Shown piece after piece: positions 24,912 through 31,062 of a DNA stretch of 39,727 nucleotides. Made by a program: the position numbers and the translations under genes. The notes under the pieces are model-generated. The model did not search any database. It was not told the origin of the DNA and saw only the letters and a program-made list of their open reading frames with translations. This DNA comes from a virus, in IMG/VR virus record IMGVR_UViG_3300034167_000354, positions 1-39,727 of that record; one strand, written 5' to 3'. Position 1 is the first letter of the stretch; each line of letters opens with the position of its first letter.

Positions 24912-24934
24912 AGGAGCCTTCGGGCTCCTTTTTT
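24912..24934 (+). terminator. Strong rho-independent terminator
   Basis: AGGAGCC (24912-24918), a TTCG tetraloop, GGCTCCT (24923-24929) and a T-run to 24934. A second small hairpin GGCC-AAGGAT-GGCC lies just upstream. It closes the cassette at 24382-24879. Confidence 0.92.
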
Positions 24935-24970
24935 GTGTCCAAAAATCGTCAAAAAGCTCCATGGTTCATC

Positions 24971-25013
24971 GATAACCAGATGGGTATATCTCGATGAGGG
25001 CCAGATGGTTATC
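24971..25013. promoter_or_regulatory. GATAACCA inverted repeat
   Basis: GATAACCA (24971-24978) and its complement TGGTTATC (25006-25013) flank a 27-base spacer. A further direct copy lies at 25038-25045 inside the end of the probable small terminase gene. CCAGATGG also occurs twice here. It could be a regulator or packaging protein site. Confidence 0.4.
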
Positions 25014-25016
25014 TCG

Positions 25017-25334
25017 TCATGACGATGATAGCATGTCGATAACCAGGGTCGTGGCAGATGAACTCTTTTCTTTTATCTCTAGTGTCCTCAGGTCCGGCAT
25101 ACATTTGCGCAATACAGTAGTGAGTATCTCAGCTTGAAACTTTAGTCTTGCCAAGTCTTCAATATCACAACTTTTCGCTTGATGACCAAGTTCGAGCAGA
25201 CCAATGACAGCAGACTCGGGGTCGAGCTTTTCTCTTAACTCTTCTGCCCTAAGTCCTGCTTTAACTCTCTTTTCTGCCAATATACCACTGTAATAATCGC
25301 GTTCTATCTTTTGCCAATCTACCACTTCAATCAT
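25017..25334 (-). CDS. Probable terminase small subunit
   Basis: 105 aa, helical and charged. The segment LARLKFQAEILTTVLRKCMPDL near 61-82, followed by a Lys/Glu stretch, resembles the end of podovirus small terminases, which recognise the packaging site and load terL. It points the same way as terL and lies first from the strong left-pointing promoter at 25712-25740, with about 370 bases of leader full of repeats. AAAGG precedes the ATG. The separation from terL by the right-pointing cassette is unusual. A regulator role is not excluded. Confidence 0.5.
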   Translation of the reverse strand: MIEVVDWQKIERDYYSGILAEKRVKAGLRAEELREKLDPESAVIGLLELGHQAKSCDIEDLARLKFQAEILTTVLRKCMPDLRTLEIKEKSSSATTLVIDMLSSS

Positions 25335-25370
25335 AAAATACCTTTAAAAACTTCTAAAATCTGCGTAAAA

Positions 25371-25624
25371 GGTGAACAGATTGATCATTTTTGACATCAT
25401 CTGGTTCACCCTTAAGTCATTGATTCATAAGAGAAATCTGTCTCTTAGAACCGGTGAACCAATCTCTTTCGGCTCCTATCTATAAAAAAATATTTATTTT
25501 GGAGTCTATCAATATAATCAATTTGGTTCACCTGGTTCACCTAATAATATTATCTTATAAATCAATAACTTAAGTCTCTTTTAAAGAGAACCAACATTGG
25601 TACCTAACAGTCCACCTGGTTCAC
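25371..25624. repeat. GGTTCACC motif array
   Basis: GGTTCACC or its complement occurs at 25371 (GGTGAACA), 25403-25410, 25453-25460 (GGTGAACC), 25525-25532, 25534-25541 and 25618 (GGTTCACT). Two are tandem with 9-base spacing, and two are inverted relative to the others. Confidence 0.85.
25413..25447. repeat. 27-bp shared element, copy 2, with hairpin
   Basis: Bases 25413-25439 repeat 24096-24122 with one change. In this copy TAAGAGA (25428-25434) also pairs perfectly with TCTCTTA (25441-25447), making a hairpin the first copy lacks. Confidence 0.85.
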
Positions 25625-25628
25625 TACT

Positions 25629-25695
25629 AATAAATGTCAACATAATGGCTAATAAATGTCAACATAATGGCTAATAAAATGCAAATGTAATGCAA
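25629..25695. repeat. 22-bp perfect tandem repeat
   Basis: The 22-base unit beginning AATAAATGTCAAC and ending ATAATGGCT occurs at 25629-25650 and 25651-25672 without a mismatch. A degenerate third copy runs to 25695. It lies just downstream of the left-pointing promoter start. Confidence 0.92.
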
Positions 25696-25711
25696 AACAT
25701 GGTATTATAGC

Positions 25712-25740
25712 ATTATAACATCATTTGTACAGTTTGTCAA
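25712..25740 (-). promoter_or_regulatory. Consensus sigma-70 promoter, leftward
   Basis: On the minus strand: TTGACA (25740-25735), a 17-base spacer and TATAAT (25717-25712), a full match to the sigma-70 consensus. It points to the probable small terminase gene through the repeat-rich leader. The -10 context GATGTTATAAT is the same as that of the right-pointing promoter at 25825-25853. Confidence 0.85.
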
Positions 25741-25747
25741 TAAATAT

Positions 25748-25776
25748 TTGACTTAATAGTACATATATGATATAAT
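25748..25776 (+). promoter_or_regulatory. Sigma-70 promoter 1 for the early operon
   Basis: TTGACT (25748-25753), a 17-base spacer and TATAAT (25771-25776). Its -35 box lies seven bases from the -35 box of the leftward promoter, so two polymerases cannot easily bind at once. Confidence 0.82.
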
Positions 25777-25824
25777 ATGACATCTTTACATAACTAATCA
25801 CTATTGTAAAGTGATTATATCAAG

Positions 25825-25853
25825 TTGATTACTTGGTATAATGATGTTATAAT
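25825..25853 (+). promoter_or_regulatory. Sigma-70 promoter 2 for the early operon
   Basis: TTGATT (25825-25830), 17 bases and TATAAT (25848-25853). It lies about 77 bases downstream of promoter 1 and drives the primase-helicase gene. Confidence 0.78.
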
Positions 25854-25866
25854 ATCATTATAACAT
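25844..25866. promoter_or_regulatory. Palindrome over the -10 box of early promoter 2
   Basis: ATGTTATAAT-ATC-ATTATAACAT, a perfect 10-base dyad. Its half CATTATAACATCA recurs at 25711-25723 over the leftward -10 box. It is a good operator candidate for joint control of both directions. Confidence 0.65.
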
Positions 25867-25896
25867 GCAATATCTCCTGTTATACTTCACAATACT

Positions 25897-25930
25897 CTGC
25901 CTGTTACCAGCATCTTGGTCAGGCAGTTTT
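25897..25930 (+). terminator. Attenuator-like hairpin in the early leader
   Basis: CTGCCTG (25897-25903) pairs with CAGGCAG (25920-25926), and ACCA/TGGT extend the stem inside. TTTT follows. It lies between the early promoters and the primase gene. The T-run is short, so it may act only partially. Confidence 0.5.
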
Positions 25931-25989
25931 CCGTTTAGCATACCAGCGTACAACAACAATAACATAATATAACGTAACAGGACTATAGT

Positions 25990-27996
25990 ATGACTAATGA
26001 AGAGTTCTTAAGGACAATTTTTCCTAATAATAATAGTTTCCAATGTGACCAACGATTTCGCTACATACCACCATCAAAGCTTAACCCTCATAATAATGCT
26101 CTATACTATGCAATCTGTGCAGTTACAGAACAAACTCGTAAAAATGACAACTTCGTCAGTCTAAACGTATTGGTATGTGATGACGTTGGTACTAAGGCAG
26201 AAACTCCATCTCTTCCGCCATCATATATAATAGAATCAAGTCCAAACAACTTTCAATATGGCTATATACTCACTCAACCAGAAACAGACATCAATAAAGC
26301 TAAAGCACTAATAACACATCTTATAAACTCTGGGTATACAGACGCTGCAGCTCATGGTGTGGTACGTCTAGTACGGTTACCATCTGGTATAAATGGTAAG
26401 AATGAACTAGATAAGAAGGACTTCGAGGTTCATCTAACATACTGGGACCCAGCAACAACGTATTCGTACCAAGAGCTTATTTCATTCTTTGGTACAACTA
26501 GCAAATCGTCGTCGTCATCATATGAGATACCAACACATATACCGAATGGTCAACGTAACTCAGAACTGACCAAGTTATGTGGTTATCTATTTAGTCAAGG
26601 ATACACATTGGTAGAGGTTAGTGCGTTGATGTATACGTATAATAATACATTATGCGAGACACCTATACCACAAGAAGAGCTACAGGCTATCATCAGTTCA
26701 ATAGCGTCAAGAGAGGCTAATAAGTACAAAGACATATTAGATAATATCTATCATATAAGAGCAACTAACACTTGGTTCGACTTCAATGATATGACAGAGT
26801 TATCTGCCGACTCACTTAATATCTCTAACATTGTAGAGTTCCCTGGTACTAAGGATAATAAGCCCAGACTAGCAGCTTGGTTACCGAAGCAGTTAGGATT
26901 CAATCAGGTTGCCGATTATACTTGGTATCCAGTACCTCATCATCAACAGAAACGCACAGTCATGCAAGATGGTAGACGACTACTTAATACATGGCGCGGG
27001 TTTGCTGTTGAGCCATCATCTGGCTCAGTAGAACCATGGTTGGCACATCTAGCTCATGTAATACCAGAGGATGACTATAGACGAGCACTTCTTTGGTGGT
27101 TAGCGTTCACTATACAGTGTCCAGACAAGAGAACATCATGGCAGCCGATCATATTGGGTATATCTGGTGCTGGTAAAGACGCTCTGTTCAGGCCGATCGC
27201 TAATATACTAGGTTCAGCCTATAAGATAATTGGTAATAAAGACATTCAGGGTGACTATGACGATGGTCTATATCAGACCAAGCTCCTACAGATCAGTGAG
27301 GCATCAGGACTGAGAGGTAAGGCGATAGACTTCTATAAGCGCATAACAGCTGCGGAGTCTAGTTCAATGCAGATGCTTAACATAAAATGTAAAGGTAAGG
27401 TGATGCAGCATAATCTATGTAATGTATTGGTAATTACCAACAACATAGATGCTATGAAGTTTACCAAAGATGAACGTAGAGCATTCGTACTACGATCACC
27501 AAGTGTTATGACAGAGCAACAACAAACAGACTACTTTGACAATTGGTTAGATAAAGATGGTGCATCGTACTTATTTGATTATTTACTAAGATATGACTTA
27601 TCAGAATTTAAGCCAGGTATACGACCATACCGCACCAGACACTTCGAGGAATTATTGAACGTGACTCAAAGTGATAATGAGATAAAGATAGAAGAGCTAT
27701 TAGAACCATACTTGATAGCACTACCAGAATTGGTCAGAACAGTGCTTGGTGCAGACGGTGACAGATATGGTACCACCAAGATAATAATTTGGCTACAAGA
27801 TAATGGTTGGGCCAGATGGGACAATAATGAATCGGGCAGACGTATAAAACGTAAGATCAATGGCACCATTTGTACACCTAAATCACGCAATTGGTATATA
27901 AAGAAGGGTTCAGAGTTCGATGGTTCAGCATCAGCTGATATGTGCAGAGAGGTTGAGAGAGTTGAAGAGTTATTTATGAAACGACATAAGTTCTGA
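25990..27996 (+). CDS. Replicative primase-helicase (RepB-like primase + SF3-type helicase)
   Basis: 668 aa. The N-terminal 170 residues (VLVCDDVGTK, then PSYIIESSPNNFQYGYIL, then VRLVRLPSGINGK) match RepB-like primase-polymerase domains. Residues about 185-250 (GQRNSELTKLCGYLFSQG) form the primase C-terminal helical part. The helicase has Walker A GISGAGKD at 390-397, where Asp follows the Lys, and NVLVITNN near 480 as sensor. A winged-helix-like end follows. It should start phage DNA synthesis and unwind DNA. It is the first gene after the early promoters; CAGGA precedes the ATG. Confidence 0.85.
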   Translation: MTNEEFLRTIFPNNNSFQCDQRFRYIPPSKLNPHNNALYYAICAVTEQTRKNDNFVSLNVLVCDDVGTKAETPSLPPSYIIESSPNNFQYGYILTQPETDINKAKALITHLINSGYTDAAAHGVVRLVRLPSGINGKNELDKKDFEVHLTYWDPATTYSYQELISFFGTTSKSSSSSYEIPTHIPNGQRNSELTKLCGYLFSQGYTLVEVSALMYTYNNTLCETPIPQEELQAIISSIASREANKYKDILDNIYHIRATNTWFDFNDMTELSADSLNISNIVEFPGTKDNKPRLAAWLPKQLGFNQVADYTWYPVPHHQQKRTVMQDGRRLLNTWRGFAVEPSSGSVEPWLAHLAHVIPEDDYRRALLWWLAFTIQCPDKRTSWQPIILGISGAGKDALFRPIANILGSAYKIIGNKDIQGDYDDGLYQTKLLQISEASGLRGKAIDFYKRITAAESSSMQMLNIKCKGKVMQHNLCNVLVITNNIDAMKFTKDERRAFVLRSPSVMTEQQQTDYFDNWLDKDGASYLFDYLLRYDLSEFKPGIRPYRTRHFEELLNVTQSDNEIKIEELLEPYLIALPELVRTVLGADGDRYGTTKIIIWLQDNGWARWDNNESGRRIKRKINGTICTPKSRNWYIKKGSEFDGSASADMCREVERVEELFMKRHKF

Positions 27997-28102
27997 GTAT
28001 CAACGCATGTCCTGGTATAGCCCAGAGCATATATGTAAAATATTTAATGTATATCGCGGTGTAAACATTATCATATGTCTACACTGCAATAAGGAGCATA
28101 GC

Positions 28103-28222
28103 ATGAGTAAAGGTAGTGGTAGACGTCCAACAGATCAAGATAAGTACAATGAAAATTGGGAACGTATCTTTGGTGATAAAAAGAAAAATAAAAGTTTACA
28201 TCTAAGTAATAATGATTTATAA
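28103..28222 (+). CDS. Small conserved-looking phage protein, 39 aa
   Basis: MSKGSGRRPTDQDKYNENW followed by ERIFG is a signature I know from small proteins in many podoviruses; function unknown. A strong AAGGAG site precedes this ATG. The frame is open upstream to 28007, but that extension has no ribosome site. The product is basic and probably mostly disordered with one short helix. Confidence 0.7.
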   Translation: MSKGSGRRPTDQDKYNENWERIFGDKKKNKSLHLSNNDL

Positions 28223-28223
28223 T
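28195..28223 (+). promoter_or_regulatory. Sigma-70 promoter before the small early genes
   Basis: TTTACA (28195-28200), 17 bases and TATAAT (28218-28223), preceded by AAAAG. The same AAAAGTTTACAT context occurs in the promoter at 39123. It overlaps the end of the 39 aa gene. Confidence 0.68.
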
Positions 28224-28224
28224 G

Positions 28225-28252
28225 AATCAGCACCGATAATTTGGTGCTGATT
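28225..28252 (+). other. Perfect 10-bp hairpin at the start of the small-gene transcript
   Basis: AATCAGCACC (28225-28234) pairs with GGTGCTGATT (28243-28252) over 8 bases. No T-run follows. The expected transcription start falls in its left arm, so readthrough RNA has the full hairpin and new transcripts only part. Confidence 0.7.
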
Positions 28253-28273
28253 CTAATCAATCGGAGCAATTAA

Positions 28274-28540
28274 ATGAAAAAAGAAGTTATAACATTAGAG
28301 GTAAATGGTTTAAAGCTGTATGGTGCATATGGTAGAGAGACCAATTTAAAAGATTGGCTTGAAGGTTTAGATTTTAAAATACTTGGTGGACCATATTGTA
28401 GTATACGAGACATACCAACTATGGCAAGACAATTTGATGTGCTAGAGTTCATATCAAGAAATGGTGAGATTATATACACCGAGATAATAAGTGAAGACTT
28501 ATTAGAATTAATGGGTGGAGGTGAAAGATGTCTACACTAG
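28274..28540 (+). CDS. Hypothetical early protein, 88 aa
   Basis: A mixed alpha/beta small protein: VITLEVNGLKLYGAYGR as strands, NLKDWLEGLDFKI as helix, then a hydrophobic EFISRNGEIIYTEII strand pair. No family recognised. Good ribosome site (GGAG). It is the first of a set of overlapping small early genes where phages often keep host-takeover or anti-defence proteins. Confidence 0.6.
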   Translation: MKKEVITLEVNGLKLYGAYGRETNLKDWLEGLDFKILGGPYCSIRDIPTMARQFDVLEFISRNGEIIYTEIISEDLLELMGGGERCLH

Positions 28541-28719
28541 AAAAGATAATGGCGTTAATAGAGTTCTTAGGCGATGACATGTCTGACATACAAGCTGAAA
28601 GAATTGGTGATATGGCAAGAGACCTGACTGAGTACGACATATATAAGTTAGAAGAGCTTGCCAATGGTACGTTGTACTATATCTTAAGACAAATATGTGC
28701 TGAAAAGAGGTGGATGTAA
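28528..28719 (+). CDS. Hypothetical early protein, 63 aa
   Basis: All helical by eye (TLEKIMALIEFLGDDMS, then ARDLTEYDIYKLEELANG) with mixed charge. It overlaps the gene before by 13 bases and the next start by one. A GGAGG site lies before the ATG. No known family. Confidence 0.6.
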   Translation: MSTLEKIMALIEFLGDDMSDIQAERIGDMARDLTEYDIYKLEELANGTLYYILRQICAEKRWM

Positions 28720-28976
28720 TGGGTAAATTAATTATAATAGCTATATTGATAGTAATAGCGCCAAAACTACATGCTGATGAAGATACCAGATGGCTACGAG
28801 AAGAACTAAGACATCAACATAATATGGATGAATATCAACATCGACAAGAGTTGGCAAATGAATACAATCAAGAACAAAGCCAACTACAATGGCAAAGAAC
28901 ATTGATAAACCAAGAACGTATGCTATACCCCGACACGGTACTAATGCCGCCTCCTGCGATAAACACACCCTGGTAA
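28719..28976 (+). CDS. Exported helical protein with signal peptide, 85 aa
   Basis: The start overlaps the upstream stop (TAATG) with GAGG before it; an earlier ATG at 28710 would put a charged prefix on the signal. MGKLIIIAILIVIAPKLHA is a typical signal peptide with a likely cut after Ala19. A Gln/Glu/His-rich helical stretch follows (about 20-65), then a Pro-rich end (MPPPAINTP). There is no lipobox Cys, so it is not a classic Rz1. A periplasmic early protein could act in superinfection exclusion or envelope protection. Confidence 0.65.
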   Translation: MGKLIIIAILIVIAPKLHADEDTRWLREELRHQHNMDEYQHRQELANEYNQEQSQLQWQRTLINQERMLYPDTVLMPPPAINTPW

Positions 28977-28980
28977 TTAT

Positions 28981-29157
28981 ATGAACGAGATACAAAGCAA
29001 TCAGTTTAACAAAATAATAACTGAGTTTAAAGAAAGAGTACGTACTCTTGAGCGAAGAGTATACTTATGGCAATATGCAGCTTATTTTATTTTTATATCA
29101 GGTATAATACTTGGTATAATGATACATGAAATAGGAGTAAAGATATGGTCCTTATAA
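28981..29157 (+). CDS. Small single-pass membrane protein, 58 aa
   Basis: A helical charged N-terminus (about 11-26, KIITEFKERVRTLERR) precedes one hydrophobic span (YAAYFIFISGIILGIMI) and a short end. It follows the signal-peptide gene by four bases, so the two may work together at the inner membrane. The ribosome site is weak. It overlaps the next gene by 13 bases. No family recognised. Confidence 0.55.
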   Translation: MNEIQSNQFNKIITEFKERVRTLERRVYLWQYAAYFIFISGIILGIMIHEIGVKIWSL

Positions 29158-29291
29158 CTGAAGTAGATGACAATAAAGAGCCAGGTGATGACGAAGATAA
29201 AGAAACTAATCCTGACTTGATAGTATTGGACATATCTAATACTGAACCAGAGGACATATATGATGCTTTATTTGACATTTTCGGTGAATAA
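29145..29291 (+). CDS. Very acidic small protein, 48 aa
   Basis: By count it has 17 Asp/Glu and only 2 Lys in 48 residues, with no Arg or His. The acidic start (EVDDNKEPGDDEDKE) leads into a hydrophobic acidic end (PEDIYDALFDIFGE). AGGAG seven bases before the ATG is among the best ribosome sites in the window. Small early acidic proteins often mimic DNA or bind host polymerase or restriction enzymes, but I see no family match. Confidence 0.6.
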   Translation: MVLITEVDDNKEPGDDEDKETNPDLIVLDISNTEPEDIYDALFDIFGE

Positions 29292-29319
29292 AAAAGATTA
29301 AAAATATCGAAAATAAAAG

Positions 29320-29348
29320 TTTCTATTACAGTCTTTATGATATATAAT
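29320..29348 (+). promoter_or_regulatory. Possible promoter before the gene at 29397
   Basis: TATAAT at 29343-29348 with weak -35 TTTCTA (29320-29325) at 17 bases. The wider context, AAAAGTTT...AGTCT...TGATAT, matches the promoter near 39123. Confidence 0.45.
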
Positions 29349-29396
29349 GGAATCTCATTAATAAGAAGTTTAACTTAAACACATTAGGAGGCCATC

Positions 29397-30152
29397 ATGG
29401 CTAAAAACAAATTTGAATCAAACGAAGAAGTAATTATAGAAGATCGTGAAGAAGTGGCTCTAACTGAAGAACAACATTTATTGATTGCAGCATTGGAATC
29501 AGATGACGTTATTGGTAACCTTTCAGTACTGAAAGATGACGAAGGTACTACTGAAAAGTTGGCCACATTGATTACTGTTTATATTGCATTACAAAATGCA
29601 CTAGGTGATGATGCTGGCGCAACAATTAATGCACGTCAAAACTTGGTTAATTATAAACCTGCTAAAGTTAAGGCTGCTAAGAAACCAAAAGAACCTAAGG
29701 CTCCTAAAGAACCTAAGTTCAATGAACGTAAAGCATTAGCTGAAGCACTAGAAACTGATTCATTGGACACATTGGTTGAAGATGGACGTATTAGCGAAGA
29801 CTTGATGAATGCTATTATTACTTATACTACTTTACGTGATTTAGATTTACCAGAGGCCATCGTTGATGCTGCTAAAGCAACATTGGCATCTTTTGGTCGT
29901 AAAGGTACAACTAGAACACAAAATACAGAAGCTTACTCTGTAGAAGTTAATGGTGTAGTGTATAGTACAAGATCAAAAGCTGTACGTGCACAAGGTTTTG
30001 GTACTGAATTAGTTATGGTAGGCGATAAAGAACGTAAAGCTGAAGATTTAGCTTGGCGCTCAATATCATCACAATTTAACAAGAATGACACTGCAGTTTA
30101 TGACAATGTTACTTATACAAAAGTAACTAAAGTTGAAGATATAGCTGCATAA
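29397..30152 (+). CDS. Abundant early protein of unknown function, 251 aa
   Basis: An acidic helical start (about 1-75), a Lys/Pro/Ala linker (about 90-112, AKKPKEPKAPKEPKF), and a second helical unit (113-165) similar in layout to the first. The C-terminal part holds YSVEVNGVVYSTRSKAVRAQG. A strong AGGAGG site and a promoter-like sequence indicate high expression. The basic linker suggests nucleic-acid or protein binding. The end shares NGxVYx(5)AxRA with the 165 aa cassette protein at 24382. No known family. Confidence 0.65.
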   Translation: MAKNKFESNEEVIIEDREEVALTEEQHLLIAALESDDVIGNLSVLKDDEGTTEKLATLITVYIALQNALGDDAGATINARQNLVNYKPAKVKAAKKPKEPKAPKEPKFNERKALAEALETDSLDTLVEDGRISEDLMNAIITYTTLRDLDLPEAIVDAAKATLASFGRKGTTRTQNTEAYSVEVNGVVYSTRSKAVRAQGFGTELVMVGDKERKAEDLAWRSISSQFNKNDTAVYDNVTYTKVTKVEDIAA

Positions 30153-30164
30153 TAAAATAGAATG

Positions 30165-30197
30165 ACGGTCATGGTGCTCTACCGTAAATGAGCACCA
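30165..30197 (+). other. H-type pseudoknot in the leader of the gene at 30222
   Basis: Stem 1: ACGGT (30165-30169) with ACCGT (30181-30185). Stem 2: TGGTGCTC (30172-30179) with GAGCACCA (30190-30197). The order is a-b-a'-b' with loops of 2, 1 and 4 bases, and both stems are perfect. It is followed by 24 A/T-rich bases to the ATG. Confidence 0.6.
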
Positions 30198-30221
30198 CTA
30201 ATCAATAGATAGAGAACTAAA

Positions 30222-30962
30222 ATGGAAAATGAAATAATAAAAACTAGTGACATAACTGGTTTAGATGCCGAAACTATGGCACTTATCGCTCAAGCAGCGC
30301 AGATTCAAGGTGAAGAAGAAACTTCATCAATACCATTCTTATCTGTCAAAGGTAAGAAGTTTACTCTTGGTGAAGAGAAACTTGGTATTATTCTAAATGT
30401 AGTTATATTGGCTGATGTATTTGACCATGCATACTATGACCGTCCTTATGACCCAGACGTAATATCACCTCCTGCATGTTTTGCAATAAATACATCTAAT
30501 AATGACCTAGCACCAAGTAATACATCACCAACACCACAAGCAGAGAATTGTAGTGTATGTCCTATGAATGAATTTGGTTCATCACAGAATGGTAAAGGTA
30601 AAGCTTGTAGAAATGGTAGACGCTTATTGATCGCTGCAACAACTAATGGTGTGCCAGATTTGGACAATTTAGCTATCATTAATTTAGCACCAACATCATT
30701 AAAAGCTTATGCTAGATATGCTAAAGGATTGGCAACTGTTAAGAAACTACCTATATGGGCAGTTATTACTACATTATCATTTGATGATGACAGCACATGG
30801 CCACAGATAGTGCCTACATTTAATGGCGTATTAGATGGTCAATATATTAATTCTATAGCACCAATGTTACCAGAGATGGCTAATGCAATATCTGTACCTT
30901 ATGATATATCAGGTTACGTACCAATGGAAGCGTCTACGACAAAGAAAAGCAAAATGTCGTAA
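30222..30962 (+). CDS. Conserved-looking phage protein, possible single-stranded DNA-binding, 246 aa
   Basis: The layout YDRPYDPDVISPPACFA, then NCSVCP, then NGKGKACRNGRRLLI (about 70-135) is one I know from uncharacterised phage replication-region proteins. The Cys pair plus nearby Cys could bind metal. The rest is a beta domain. Its place between the primase and polymerase genes and the pseudoknot leader, like that of T4 gene 32, suggest a single-stranded DNA-binding role. Unlike gp32, the tail is basic rather than acidic, so this is tentative. The ribosome site is weak (GAGAA). Confidence 0.55.
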   Translation: MENEIIKTSDITGLDAETMALIAQAAQIQGEEETSSIPFLSVKGKKFTLGEEKLGIILNVVILADVFDHAYYDRPYDPDVISPPACFAINTSNNDLAPSNTSPTPQAENCSVCPMNEFGSSQNGKGKACRNGRRLLIAATTNGVPDLDNLAIINLAPTSLKAYARYAKGLATVKKLPIWAVITTLSFDDDSTWPQIVPTFNGVLDGQYINSIAPMLPEMANAISVPYDISGYVPMEASTTKKSKMS

Positions 30963-31013
30963 CACTTAACAATAGTTAGTCATCCATACCATTTTGGATG
31001 CACAATAATAAAT

Positions 31014-31046
31014 GGGTCATAATCGTAAAGGTTATGGCCCTTTTTT
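31014..31046 (+). terminator. Rho-independent terminator before the DNA polymerase gene
   Basis: GGGTCATAA (31014-31022) pairs with TTATGGCCC (31032-31040) with one G-T pair, followed by six T (31041-31046). The polymerase gene starts 16 bases later with no room for a promoter, so downstream genes depend on readthrough. Confidence 0.8.
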
Positions 31047-31062
31047 ATGCCTAGGAGAAATT

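Larger units (their letters stand above)
25335..25989. other. Non-coding control region 2 (655 bp)
   Basis: No credible gene. From left to right it holds the GGTTCACC array, the second 27-base element with its hairpin, a 22-bp tandem repeat, one left-pointing and two right-pointing consensus promoters, a palindrome over a -10 box, and an attenuator-like hairpin before the primase gene. It is the divergence point between the early and late sides. Confidence 0.8.

Noticed and set aside
31012-31062. In-frame upstream start for DNA polymerase adding 17 residues
   Set aside because: It lies in the terminator stem, has no Shine-Dalgarno, and the exonuclease motif begins right at the ATG with AGGAG upstream.
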